A DNA stretch of 64,000 nt, from the NCBI GenBank assembly GCA_028671895.1, contig CM053803.1:48606786-48670785 (forward strand). Reading direction: 5' to 3'. Each line of letters starts with the position of its first letter. Position 1 is the first letter of the stretch. This document shows, in pieces, positions 26,501 through 36,039 of this stretch. Both the position numbers and the translations under genes were made by a program. The notes under the pieces are model-generated. The model was given only the letters and a program-made list of their open reading frames with translations, was not told where the DNA came from and did not search any database. The DNA comes from Oenanthe sinensis (lineage: Eukaryota; Streptophyta; Magnoliopsida; Apiales; Apiaceae).

Positions 26501-29500
26501 TCTTTGTGATCAAATCCTTTTACTCTAATATGTCGTTCTGCTATAATTTTTATTATCATCGAGAGTGTTTGAAAGTTATAGCAGTATGAGAATCATAAAG
26601 GAAACTTGTCTTCAGTGGTGATTGGTGATGCAGGTCCTTGATACTATCCAGGGTATAGACCCGTTAAGCTAGTATCGTGTAAAATTTCATTGACAAAGAA
26701 TATACGAATATCTTTGGAGATGTAAATTTAATTTTCTTCCTTTAGATTTTTAAGGGAGGGTAGTATTAAGAATTAGATTATATTTATAAGCGACATAACT
26801 GTTGGTTAAGGATTGTGTTAGTTATTAAAATTTCAACTAAGGGTGTGATAAACTACGTGTCGAGGGTTATCCGATTGTTAATGGGTTATTTGTATTCTCT
26901 AAAGAGTGATTATGTTTGCCATATTGGTAAAGTTGAAGTTAGACTTTCATTTGGAGGGCAGTACCATGAGTTGTAGGCTATGTGTGAAAATAACTATAGA
27001 AGAAGATGAGTACAGATATTTCAACACAAGAGTATATGTTCATGTGAGGTTAAGACCTAAATTCATGGATCATTTTATTTCAATTCGAAAAAAATGGGGA
27101 CTGAAGACATAACTTAGGATGTAGATATTGAGTGTATGATTTTTAGGAAAGATAGATTTAGGATTAAAATACTACCAGTTACTGGTAAGAGTTGCATATA
27201 TTTATAAGGCATCATTTTGCACTTCATATGATCATAGTATAAGTTACTTATAATGCCATTTGGGATACTAAATGAGCTAGAAATATTTATGAATTTAATG
27301 AATCAGGTCTTCCATGATTGTCGGGATCTCTTTTTGGGCTTTATTGATAATACCTTGTTATACTTTAAGATTAAGGCAGAGCATGAAAAGAATTTGTGTA
27401 TTGTATGTGAAATTTTACAAAAAAAAATATATGTTATTTGTAGACTTTCGAAGTGTGAATTCTGGTTGGAGCATGTTGTACTTTTTGGGCATATTATACT
27501 TGGTAAAGGATTGAAGTGGATCTTACGAAAGTTGATGTTATCACTAATTTACGAAGGTCTTATATTATAATATTTGCAAGTTGTTACTTGGGTTTGACGA
27601 TCTACTATAGAAGTTAATTTTTTTTTAAGTTATTTTCTTCAATAGTTTTGTCAGTGACCCGACTAATAAAAATGGGTTTGGAGTTCAAGTATAAGGAGAA
27701 TTGTATTAGGAGTTTGCAAGAGTTAATGAAGAAGTTGGAGTTGGCTCAAATACTTATTTTAACACTAGAGAAAGAAGTATTTTGGTTTATAGTGGTACTA
27801 TTTGATGGTAGTTTTGTGCATCATGAGAAAACCACTTTATATGTTTTTAGGCAACTTAAGTAGTATGAGGTAAACGCATGACTTCAGAGTTAGCAATATG
27901 GGTAATTGCTGTAAAATTTTAGAGGCATTATATTTATTGATGGATCTTTCATATATTTACCGATCGGAAGAGTTTTAAGTGCATTTTTTCCCTTAAAAGG
28001 AGCTTAATATAGGCTAATGAGTTGACTTGAAATTTTTAAAAATTAGATACTAGAATTCAATACCATTCGAGAAATTTGAATATAGCTGTAGATAGTAGCG
28101 ATAACTTGGAAGGTGTTGTATCGTGTATTATTTATTTACTTCTAGTTTAAGATTTAAAGAGCTTATGTGTGGAGTAGTTATTGGAAGGCAAGGTGAAAAT
28201 AGAGTCATTTAATGGTGTAATAAAATTTGATTTTAAAGTGTAAAAGAAGGTTAGAAGAATGATCTAGGTTTGAAAGTTATTAAATTGAAGCTGGAAAATA
28301 GTAAGCATATAAAATTGTGTTGATGATCATGATGTGATATGGTTGAGTAGTAAATTTTGTAGAATCAATAATTAGTGAAGCATGTTTGATCGAGGCTATA
28401 GTTCTTTGTTCTCTATTGATGTAGAGATTCGAAGGAGCAAAATTTGATGGAGTGGGATGAAGTGAGATAAAGTAGAATTTGTGAGTATATGTCTTACCTG
28501 CCAACAAGTAAATATAAAATAATAAATACTCAGTGGACTATTAAAGCACTTGGATATTTCATATTAGAAGTGGGAAAACATTACTATTATTTTGTGACTT
28601 GGTTGTCAAGAACTTTTAGAAAGAATGATGTCATATGGGTTGAGGTCGATCAAATCATGTCTTACTTCTTAGGAAGAATACTCTACTTCATCATTTAGAA
28701 TAATTTTTATATCGCGGGATATTGTTAGAATTCATTCTGTGGATGTTCCGATAGTTTTCAACAAAGATACAAGGTTTAAATCGCAGTTTTAAAAGGAGTT
28801 AATTGAACCTGCGGTATGAAACTTAATCATAGTTCAATTTTCATTCACAAACTGATGGGCAGTTAAGTTTACATATAATAATATTGGGCAATTGAGTATT
28901 GGCATATTAAAATTTAGGGCCTTATATAATAGAAGGTTTAAAGCAACTTGTTAAAATGAGTATGAAGAAAGAGTTATTGAAGGATCAAAGTTGGTTAGGG
29001 TCACTAAGGAGAAATTCGTGAATGATAAAGGAGCTTAACGCATCCCAAGAAGAAAATTGTATTATGCAAAAAAAAATCGATTGATGTGAATCTGGTGATC
29101 GTTTGTTCTTAAAGTTGTTTCCCTGCAATGTTATTACACGTTTGGATAAAGAATAACTGTGTCCAAAATATGTCTGTCTTCTTGATGTTATAGAGAAGAT
29201 GAAAGAAAGTTTCTTATAGGGTAGCATTGCCACCACAATTATCTCATGTGCACAATGTTTTATAGGTGTTAGTTTTGAGAGATTACAATTACGACCAATA
29301 ACATGTGGTTCAATATCGACTTAACAAGATTAAGGAGAATTTATGGTATGAAGTAGAACCTGAAGGGTATACTAGATAATCAAAAGTGATTCATGAGAAG
29401 GACTGTTTTATTCGCTAAAGTGTTATGGAAGGATCGTCCTTAACGTGAATTTACATGGGAGTTAGAAGAGTATATTCGTGGGAAATACCCACACCTATTC

Positions 29501-32272
29501 AAAATACAGGTAATAAATTTAGCTAGAAAATTTCGGGGACGAAATCTATTTTTAAGGGGGTAATGATGTAAAACCCCGTAAAATAAAAAAATATATATAT
29601 TCCCATTTTTTTATTCTAGGCCATAATATAATTTTTTAAATCAGCCCAACAATGTTATAAGATAGCCCAGTAATAATATTAGCTCAATATCAATAAAAAA
29701 AACCTAATTCAAGATACGTTTCTTCTTCTCTCCATATTATAGATATCAGTTCCACCATTGAAGCTTGGGGATGAGAAGGGAAACGTGCGCGGCGCTTACA
29801 AGTAGTTCGATAGAGAGGAGATTAGATTGTGCCTATTGTCTTGCGTAAGTTCCTAATTGTGATAAGGTACGGATTTCACCTTCTTCTTCATCAATTCTGA
29901 ATTCGCTCAATTTAGGATTTGGGTTCTCTTACAATACATGGGGTATACATGTTGTATAAATTTCAGATTTGGGGTTATGTTTTGTATTGTTCATAACTCA
30001 TTCGTCTCAAGTCCGATTTGAACGAAATCAGTCAATATATGAAGCTAATAAAATCCTTTATAATAGTATAGGGAAATCAGACCATGTTTGGGTTGCCAAC
30101 ATAGGGTAAACACCACTTTTGTGAAATCTGGACAGATTCGTTGTTACGACTTGTTTTGTCCATAATTTGTTCATTATAATTCCGAATTAATTGAGTTTAG
30201 TCAATACGGAAACATCATGAAAATGTCTATATTTTTGTAGTAATGCTCAGACCCTGTTTTGGTTGTTTTCATGGGGTACAAACTGTTTTAAAGAATGCTG
30301 GGCAGATTTGTTGTTACGTTTTGTTTTGCTCATAACTTGTTCGTTATAAGTCCGTTTTGCATGAATTTGGTCAATTTAGAAAGATCTTGAAGTCATCTAT
30401 ATTTTATTGGTTATGATGTCCTGCTAAATCAGTTGGTATATTATGTTTAAAGACTATTTTAGAAATCTGCCCTGTTTGGCGTTTACACGTTGATTTGCTC
30501 ATAATTTATTCGTTTTACATTCGTTTTTCATCAAATTATTCAATTTTGAAAGCTCTTAAAACCCTATTTATGAACCAGGTAGAATCATGTTTAAAGTCAC
30601 TCTTTATAGTTGCAAAAATTGTCTTTTAAATTTCTGGACAGCAGAGGTTTTGGTTTGGAAATCCAAAAGTGTTTTGACCATAACTTATTCGTTCTAACTC
30701 CGTTTTTGGAGAGCTTGATCAATTTAGAAAGCTTATTAAATTATCTACAATATTCATTTGATATAAGGTTCAAGTTTTGATATAATACCAGGGGTACTTG
30801 ATTTCTAAGTTCTTACTCTTAATGTTGCAATTGTGATTGTGAGTTGTTTTAGTGTTTGTCATGTACAACACTTCAGAAATTTTATACCGAGTAACCACCT
30901 ATGGGGGTACCACATGCATGTCACTGAGGCACTAATGACGTGACACCATTGTGGCAGTGTGATTAGTCACGACGTCTCCTGTTGTCCAGAATTTTGTGTA
31001 GTTCGTGGGTGAGCTTCAGCTAACTTCAGTTTAGCTCGTGGGTGAGCTTCAGTTAATATTTGTAGGAGGCGTATGGGTCGACCCTAGCACATGTGTTATC
31101 AGTTAGTAGATGGAGTTGTTTGTGTCATACACTCATTCTATTTTTGTTATACAATCGGATTCTGCAGGTCCATTGTATGTGCCTACGCGGCTTTGTTGTC
31201 AATATGATATGAGGTTATAATAACCTTCTGATGTTTAAATAAATTTGATTATTCGGTATATTTGCTCAGTTTAATCACTTGATATTTCAATTTGTTTGAT
31301 TTGGTTAAGTATTCAATTAGGTTTTGTTTGATTTGGTTAAGTATTCAATTAGGTTGATGCATTTTATTTGAGCTCTCTTTATCTCTATCTCATATTGGTG
31401 TTATGTTCTTCCCTCTTGTTAATGAGTCATGTTTCTCTTGAATATATGTATCAATATATTTGATTTTGTTTGTTTGATTGCATCCGTACTGGGCATTTGG
31501 CTCACGCCATTTTCTTTCTCCACGGCAAGTTTTCAGGAGATCATGAGAATGTGTAGTAATGAGAGAAGCCTTGCCCTTTCTAGATGATGCTATGGACTCA
31601 AATTATTTTTAGTATTTTATTTTCAAAGTAGTGCAATGGAGTTCCATTATAACTTGTGTCACTGTGGCTTTACTAGAAATTGTTTAAATTAAGGATTTAT
31701 TGGGTTTTGAATATATTTTGAATTGTGGATTTTTCAGAATAAATTCAGGAGTCATGTTATACTTGGTGACTTATATTATTTTCGATTTTTCTGAAATAGG
31801 GGTGCTACACTTATTCTCTTAAAATATTTATAAGATACTATTAATTTTTAAATCTTTCAAACCCGTACTCTTGCTAAAAATAATGGAAAGGACAAATTCA
31901 GAGGTATGATGAAAAGAGGGCAAGCAGGGCAGGCACCTGTTTCCTTGATCACAGTCTCACTGATGTTGCAAGCGAAGAAATTCCAGCTATTCCATCTTAC
32001 TCTCGCAAATAAAGGAACCAAATCATTATGGGGTTCTAAACTGGATATCACATTAATAAAAAAGGGAAAAAAGGCTGAATGATAATTTGTAGAGAGTGTA
32101 CATACCCCATTTGAGGAGTACGAGCTAGCCCGTTGTTTAGTCCCAACTGGGTAGACCTGGATGAATCAAATAGTGGTGGACTGATTGGCAACAGCCGTGC
32201 TGCTGCTACACAACTCATCAGCCACACAGTCACTAGATACTTGAAGAGGACGACGATTGCTCTATGCTCCAT
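8529..32272 (-). CDS. AGAL: Alpha-galactosidase, GH27 family, 15 exons, complete
   Basis: Exons in coding order: 32106-32272, 31937-31995, 22146-22202, 22041-22072, 21432-21535, 21274-21346, 20257-20315, 20100-20165, 19908-19991, 17674-17738, 17497-17579, 10656-10746, 10199-10257, 9098-9238, 8529-8642. All introns are GT-AG. The exons sum to 1254 nt, 417 codons plus TAA, without a stop or shift. The enzyme removes terminal alpha-galactose from raffinose-family sugars, galactomannan or galactolipid (EC 3.2.1.22). Residues 1 to about 26 are a signal peptide, so the product goes to the apoplast or vacuole. GH27 landmarks: GLNNGLARTPQMGWNSWNFF, YVNIDDCWS, YLKYDNCFN (nucleophile Asp172), NSWRTTDDI (acid/base Asp227), AGPGGWNDPDMLEVGNGGM and APLLIGCDVRN; the C-terminus is a beta-sandwich. 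The spacing between the two catalytic Asp residues (55) matches what I recall for the rice enzyme. Intron 2 is 9734 bp and intron 11 is 6750 bp, both swollen by transposons. Exon 4 has only 32 bp. Introns 3, 5, 7, 8 and 10 are compact (73-108 bp). Confidence 0.95.
8975..9092. repeat. Short tandem duplication plus GA microsatellite in intron 14
   Basis: TTCACAGAACAGATTTATGA near 8984 and TTCCACAGAACAAATTTATG near 9034 start two units about 52 bp apart, each continuing with TATGTGTAAGT-like DNA. They are followed directly by a (GA)n run ending at the exon 14 donor region. The run is GA-rich on the plus strand, so it is a pyrimidine tract in the transcript. Confidence 0.7.
9405..9660 (-). pseudogene. 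Copia pol fragment (zinc finger and integrase core) in intron 13
   Basis: Read on the minus strand, 9656 downward gives LWHCMLGHPSNKL (GAG pre-integrase motif), then a C-x2-C followed by AKQAR, then DLWGGYGTACGANYF and FVDDNFRVVWV, with stops and at least one frame change between them. These match the Copia integrase pattern of an HHCC finger followed by DLWGPY...VDDFSRAVW. No LTR was found around it, so it is a truncated scrap inside the 960-bp intron. Confidence 0.65.
11814..13204. mobile_element. Non-autonomous hAT-like element in intron 11
   Basis: About 1.39 kb bounded by dense CGAGTCGAG/GCTCGAACTCG repeats: direct at the left (11818-11985) and a second cluster at the right (13025-13195) containing AAGCTCGAAAACTCGTTAA repeats. 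Flanking octamers are TCTAGGTC (11806-11813) and ATTAGGTC (13205-13212), 6 of 8 identical. Terminal inverted repeats are weak (TGTAATTCGAGTCGAG against TGATGTTCGACTCGTG). Subterminal GCTCGA-type repeats are common in plant hAT elements. It has no ORF, and the AT-rich middle holds another element-like insert (12058-12422). Confidence 0.6.
12058..12422. mobile_element. Putative MITE nested in the hAT-like element
   Basis: The left end ATGTCTGTTTGTGTAAT and the right end CAAACGACGCCTA (inverse TAGGCGTCGTTTG) form a short inverted pair. Inside, AGACTTATGACTTAAAG-like phrases (seen as CTTTAAGTCATAAGTCT) and CAAACGGGCTCT resemble a widespread plant MITE type. No convincing target duplication was found, so the edges are approximate. 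Confidence 0.4.
13213..16565. other. AT-rich interior of intron 11
   Basis: No gene was found. It contains an (AT)n run near 13340-13372. Around 13520-13640 a degenerate repeat with ACATATGATAGCGTATTAGTA and GACACGCTACATA is seen twice. Near 15015-15045 a phrase, ATGCACATCGCACAAAATATAAA, looks like a decayed Helitron 3' end, but no matching start was located. Confidence 0.45.
16567..16795. mobile_element. MITE in intron 11
   Basis: About 230 bp with ends GGGGCTGTTTGGCTG and, inverted, GATCGTTTGGGGTT. Inside the left end is a perfect palindromic phrase, TTTCCGGAAA, occurring twice, and AAATAAGTAACTTATTTT is mirrored near the right end by AAAATAAGTTACTTATTTT. The fold-back symmetry and the GTTTGG ends are typical of hAT-derived MITEs. 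The duplication is unclear. Confidence 0.55.
18224..18471. mobile_element. Tourist/Harbinger-type MITE in intron 9
   Basis: A 248-bp element with ends GGGCATCTCCAGCAGTGATCC and, inverted, GGCCATCTCCGGCGGTGGATC, flanked on both sides by TAA (18221-18223, 18472-18474), the 3-bp duplication expected for PIF/Harbinger. It has no ORF. It lies in the 2169-bp intron 9 of the alpha-galactosidase gene. Confidence 0.75.
18661..19358. mobile_element. hAT-type MITE with internal minisatellite, intron 9
   Basis: Ends TGCGTTCACTTCGCATGAAT and, inverted, CCGTTCACTTGACAGGAATG, each followed by GGAATG-rich subterminal DNA. Flanking octamers ACTTAGGT (18653-18660) and ACTAAAGT (19359-19366) match at 6 of 8 positions. 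The 698-bp element has no ORF, and its middle is a degenerate minisatellite (18860-19145). Confidence 0.7.
18860..19145. repeat. Degenerate minisatellite of AATTTCTCGAAAAAA units
   Basis: Eight or more units of roughly 30-38 bp, each with a form of TCCAGGAAAAATTTCTCGAA followed by an A run. The array is strongly strand-asymmetric (A-rich on the plus strand, so a T-rich tract in the intron 9 transcript). It sits inside the hAT-type MITE. Confidence 0.7.
22443..24213. other. Non-coding 3' part of intron 2
   Basis: No gene was found. A block at 23250-23470 rich in TACAAATCACC-like phrases and a block at 23575-23700 (GGTGCAAGGCTTAGCCTAAC and following) look like pieces of dispersed repeats, but no ends could be defined. 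Confidence 0.45.
24428..26217 (+). repeat. 5' LTR of the intron-2 Gypsy element
   Basis: 1790 bp, TGTAAAACC to GTGTTACA. Compared with the 3' LTR it lacks about 430 bp at the point near 25630 where CTACAACATCCCTACGCGG joins sequences that are far apart in the other LTR (30760 and 31180). Outside that gap the two LTRs agree at roughly 93-96 percent of positions by eye. Confidence 0.85.
26222..26233 (+). promoter_or_regulatory. Primer-binding site, tRNA-iMet type
   Basis: TGGTAACAGAGC, one mismatch from the TGGTATCAGAGC complement of the initiator tRNA 3' end, four bases after the LTR. Confidence 0.85.
26906..29520 (+). pseudogene. Gypsy pol remnant: reverse transcriptase, RNase H, integrase tail
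   Basis: Recognisable order: MPFGILNELEIFMNLMN...LFLGFIDNTLLYFK at 27253-27366 (reverse transcriptase; the usual FIDD is FIDN), SKCEFWLEHVVLFGHII near 27449, SLQELMKKLELAQILIL near 27711 and VFRQLK near 27843 (RNase H region). Then, after much decay, HNVFHVSVLRDY-like coding near 29255 and WELEEYIRGKYPHLF near 29458 (integrase C-terminal end). Frames change repeatedly and stops are frequent. Gag is not recognisable between 26300 and 26900. Confidence 0.8.
29546..29560 (+). promoter_or_regulatory. Polypurine tract of the intron-2 Gypsy element
   Basis: AAGGGGG followed by TAATGA directly before the 3' LTR start at 29567, the usual position of the plus-strand primer. Confidence 0.75.
29567..31809 (+). 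repeat. 3' LTR of the intron-2 Gypsy element
   Basis: 2243 bp, TGTAAAACC to GTGCTACA. It keeps the segment missing from the 5' LTR (about 30760-31185), including TGGCAGTGTGATTAGTCACG, which also occurs in the related LTR at 38852. It carries its own tandem duplication of about 31 bp (TTTGATTTGGTTAAGTATTC twice, 31288-31353). It ends 127 bp from the intron 2 side of exon 2. Confidence 0.85.
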
Positions 32273-32400
32273 ATTCTTCTATCCCAAGTTGGCTCCACTT
32301 CAATTTAGTCAAAGTTGAGGAGGTGTCTCCTCTGATCTATATCTTACACTTGAAACATCTTCGATAACCTCTTACCATCGAATTAAAAAAAATTAATTTT
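32273..32400 (-). promoter_or_regulatory. Proximal promoter and 5' leader of the alpha-galactosidase gene
   Basis: Upstream of the ATG at 32272 the minus strand has a leader without another ATG close by. A TATA-like TAAGATATAGATC lies at about 32333-32345, 60-70 bases before the start codon. No other element is assignable by eye. The 1.1 kb beyond (32401-33527) has no gene; it is AT-rich with a GA-rich stretch at 33410-33460. Confidence 0.35.
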
Positions 32401-33527
32401 TTTTTAATTTATTTATTTATATTTAAATTTTATTATAAAAAATTGAAGAAAGAAAATATTTAATTATTAAAATTAATTTGTAAAAACTTTTAAAATCAAG
32501 AAAAGCGAAGAAATTTTAAAATTCTTTTGAAGCTCTAATTTTAATAATTTTTATTATTTCTTTGTTGGGTTTAAAATCTCACATGGGCTTGATTTGTGCA
32601 CAGGGATTTATTGAGGTTCAATTCATGATCTATAAGAGAGAGTCCCGAATTACGTTGTCCAAAGAGATTCCGCTATGTCATTATTTTGTATATGGTAAAA
32701 TTTAAAAAAAACTATTTAAAAAGTAGGGATTTTATATAAAATAGAGAGATAAAATCTGTATTAATAAAAATGCAATTTAAATTTATAATAAAAATGATTA
32801 AAGTTTACGATACTTGTCTGAGGTCAATTTCGAGGTCAGTTTTCTCTTTTTGGTATTGTGATACTTGTTATACTAAAAGATGTTGATTGTTAACAAGTTA
32901 AGGCCCGAATGAGTTTTCCTTAACCTTATCTATAGCAAGACTGACAACATCTCCATAAGCTTATTATGACCAAACATGAAAACATATTTTTCGCACAAGA
33001 TTAAACTAGAAACTTAAAAAATTCATAGCTGATACCTCTACGATCGTAAAGAGAAGAGTTTCACAATGCACATACTTGATCGTCGATTCAAATTGTGTTT
33101 CTCAAGGTGATTTTTGTTAGTAGCTAAGTTTATGTAAACTTCGTGGGTTTGAGTTACAATCATGTTTTGATTTGTGATTCTCATGTTTTGAGTGTAGTTA
33201 GTCCATGAAAATGATGTATGAGAAAAATGATTTTGATAAATTTTGGGTTTGCAAGTTAAGTTTATCTTGAGTTTTGATATCAACTAATGTTCAAGGAAAT
33301 GTATATTAAATATTGAAATGATTGTGTTGATTGTGAGTTAGATGATCGGAGCAGGGGAGGGGAAGCCCCACTGGTGATGCAGGTTGGCCGTGGTAGCAGA
33401 TGTGCACACCAGGAGGAAGGAGAGAGAAAGAAGGAAAGGGAAAGAAAGGAGAGAGAAAAAAATTGTTTTGAATTTTAATAAATATTTTTTGGTGAATGGA
33501 AAAAAAAGTCTATAATGATTATTTGAT

Positions 33528-34058
33528 GAGGCTAATTATCAACTCACTCACTTGTTTTGTTCTAATATATCTAGTAGATCACTGACAAATTTTTGGTCTC
33601 ATGTACATCACTCATTCTAAATAAAGTTACATTCTATTGAATTTTGAAATTTTGATGAATAGAAAAAAGTGACTATACTAATTTTTCTTTGACTAAACAT
33701 GTCAACGTATCAACCCGCTTATATATATGTGCATTACATTAGGTTTTAAAGTTTCTACATACCCATTTTCCTTTTCAATCAAATTTAACATTTTTTTCTA
33801 CAAATTTCTCTTAATCAACCTTTAATTTTTTTTATTATTTTACCATCACATTGTTATATGAATAAGTCAACATCACATATGTGTCAAGTTCACATCATAG
33901 AATTTAATGAAAACTGTTCATTTTAACTCCAAGTTCTCAAAAATAAAATGGAGTGTAACTTATTTTGTGTCTGGTGATTCAAATGAGGCCAAAAAAATTT
34001 GGTGATCTACTACTTGATACATCGGATTGAAAAAAATGAGTCAATTGATAATTAATCC
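33528..34058. mobile_element. Mutator-type MITE, family 2
   Basis: A 531-bp element with ends GAGGCTAATTATCAACTCAC and, inverted, GGATTAATTATCAATTGACTC. It is flanked by TTATTTGAT (33519-33527) and TTATTTGAC (34059-34067), a 9-bp duplication with one mismatch. The TIR continues with a recognisable ACTCACTTGTTTTGTTCTAA region whose inverse near the right end is similar. It has no ORF. Its ends are related to those of the larger MULE 155 bp downstream. Confidence 0.8.
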
Positions 34059-34576
34059 TTATTTGACGGGTTAACCTGGAATTTAGATTATATTGTGTGA
34101 ATTATTTGATTTTTGTGATATTAAAAGTGGTTAAATAAATTTTGGAATTGGTTATAATTTTAGAAGATAATAGAGTTAACTTGTGGATTATTTGATTTTG
34201 GAGTAAAGATTAAGGGGTTAATTATCAAGTAGGTCACTTATTTCACTCCAATGTATCAAACGGATCATAGTGTATTGCATGTGTACCATGCCCGACATAT
34301 ACACTACAGACAACTTACAGAAATCAATCGACATAATCAAAAACCCTAGAGAAAGGTTATCGTCTTAGACGACTGAATCAGAGATCATCAACAATAATCG
34401 TACATCATAGCAATGATCGACTAGATAAAGGTAAGGTTTTTAATCTCTCAAAAAAATATAGTAAACTACTCATTTTGTATTGCATGTGTATATATGTTCA
34501 TATTGTGTTGCATGTGTATATATGTTTATTGTTGATTATGTAATCGTTTTTTTCATGCTTTGTTTATCTATACAAT

Positions 34577-35155
34577 ATGGGTAAAATTGATGTATTTGTT
34601 CACCATCATGGCTATTTTGCACACTTGCCAAATAGGACTATACTGTATGTATGGGTGTTATTGATCCTTTAGTGTAGGAAACTAAAATTATGTGTTTTGC
34701 TGATCTAGAGCATTATAATGTGGCATTTGATTAGGATAGGAGAAACTCATTGGTGTTTTTTCAATGTGATGGTCATATATTTGGAAAAAAATAGGGCTTT
34801 GTATGATGATGATTCCATAAAGGAGATGATTGAAATCTATCAGCCATTTGGTAATATTGACCTTTATGTTGATCGTTTTGATTTAGAAGAACTTGAAACA
34901 CAGGAAGCTATAATGGAGGAGAAATTGAATAATCGACATGAAGTAGATTCACAGTCAAAATTTGAAAAAAATGAAGGTGAAGCTGACTTGGAGAATGATC
35001 AAGAAGGTGAAGAAGAATATGAGTCACAAGGGGATGAACAACAACAACCAATGAGGAGTGTGAGACTGAGATCAAAGCACCAATTCAAGTTCACTAACAC
35101 TCCAAATACTGTAGTCAATCTTGATGAAGAAAAAGCGGATGCTGACTGTTCTTAA
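34577..35155 (+). pseudogene. MULE-associated PB1-like N-terminal domain, broken
   Basis: The ATG at 34577 gives MGKIDVFVHHHGYFAHLPNR and runs to a TAG 31 codons on. After a second stop the same frame is open from 34718 to 35155 (145 codons). The first part has the (K)IDVxVHHGG-type opening of the PB1-like domain found at the N-terminus of plant MuDR-like proteins. The later phrase DDSIKEMIEIYQPFGNIDLYVD corresponds to the end of that domain. The C-terminal half is acidic and low in complexity. No DDE transposase domain follows. I name the family from recalled motifs, not from a search. Confidence 0.55.
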
Positions 35156-35510
35156 TTATTTTCTTTTGAATTATGAACTACTGTTGCTATTTTGATGTTA
35201 CCATTTTGGAGTTTGCATTTTAATTTTGAACTTATATTGCTTTTTTAGAGTTTGTATTTTTATTTGGAATTATGAACTTATGGTTATCTTTTGGATTTGG
35301 TATTTTGATCGAATTTGAGAACTTATGTTGCAACTGTTATCATCTTGGTGTTTTAATTCTTCCATATTTTATAAACTTGACATTGCAATATTAGTATAAA
35401 ACAAGGTTCACAGTAGTAGTACAAAGAAAACCATTATCATATGTTTACAAATTTTATGACAAACATAGCCATCAAAATGAAAAAACAAAGTAAAATTTCC
35501 TAATTTGCTC

Positions 35511-35909
35511 CTACTTTCCTTTCTTTAGTTTCTTCAACTTTTGATTCTGTTTTTCAATTTTTGCATCTAAAATCTTTATTTTTTTCCCCATCTGTAATTT
35601 CTTAACCTTTAAATCTGTAATCAATTCTTTGGCTCTTCCATTTACCTCGGGATCAATCCATTCAAAAAAACTACATCATTTAGTGTCCTAGACAATATAA
35701 TCAAGGGGTTAATTATAATCAAATAATTACAATAAAATTAAATAATTATTGAAAAATATAACAAATCATACCTTTCCTCCACAACATGTGATGAATCTTC
35801 ATCCCACATTTTTCGTAGTCCAACTAGTCCTCATACGAACTCGTTCCCCACAAGAACAGAGGCAGTTGGACTCCGGGATGGAATCAACTGTTTGTGATAT
35901 GCTACTCAT
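35511..35909 (-). pseudogene. GRF zinc-finger protein, two exons, two nonsense codons
   Basis: Exon 1, 35772-35909, begins MSSISQTVDSIPESNCLCSC and continues GERVRMRTSWTTKNVG, a TGA, then RFITCCGGK. A GT-AG intron (35688-35771, 84 bp) follows. Exon 2, 35511-35687, gives DTK, a TGA, CSFFEWIDPEVNGRAKELI, then a lysine-rich coiled coil to TAG. CxCG, RTSWT, GRRF, C and CxFFEW are the hallmarks of a GRF zinc finger (CHCC). Each TGA sits where a single substitution would restore the family consensus. Small GRF-plus-coiled-coil genes are frequent in plant genomes and in MULE cargo. It lies inside the MULE, opposite in strand to the PB1-like ORF, which suggests capture. Confidence 0.7.
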
Positions 35910-36039
35910 ACGGCTTTAATAGAGTAAGGTATGGGGATTATGCAAGTACAAGGAATTGAAGTAATTAGTGTAGATGAGGGTCAAATCGATTGTGAAAGTT
36001 CTAATCTATGAAGAACCCTAGAAACCCAAACTAATATAC

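Larger units (their letters stand above)
24428..31809 (+). mobile_element. Degenerate Ty3/Gypsy chromovirus in intron 2
   Basis: A 7382-bp LTR retrotransposon antisense to the alpha-galactosidase gene. The perfect 5-bp duplication CTTAT lies at 24423-24427 and 31810-31814. LTRs begin TGTAAAACCCCGT and end in TTACA or CTACA. A tRNA-iMet primer-binding site and a purine tract are present. The pol remnant and the phrase WELEEYIRGKYPHLF followed by a FRGRN-type end just before the purine tract resemble the Tekay/Del chromovirus lineage (recalled, not searched). It is inactive: stops and shifts occur throughout. Confidence 0.9.
24223..31818 (+). mobile_element. Mutator-type MITE, family 1 copy b, split by a Gypsy element
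   Basis: The MITE occupies 24223-24427 and 31815-31818 (209 bp when the Gypsy element and one CTTAT copy are removed). Ends are GAGAATAAGGATCC and GGATCCTTATTCTC, a perfect inverted pair once rejoined. The flanks TTAAAATAT (24214-24222) and TTAAAATAT (31819-31827) are a perfect 9-bp duplication. The same family is present in opposite orientation at 5077-5289. It entered intron 2 of the alpha-galactosidase gene before the Gypsy element did. Confidence 0.9.

Noticed and set aside
24430..31809. Gypsy LTRs as two independent gene copies (both contain long similar DNA).
   Set aside because: They are bounded by TG...CA, a primer-binding site and a purine tract, with a perfect 5-bp duplication outside.
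34718..35155. 145-codon acidic ORF as an independent host gene.
   Set aside because: It is in frame with the PB1-like start at 34577 and lies inside clear MULE ends.
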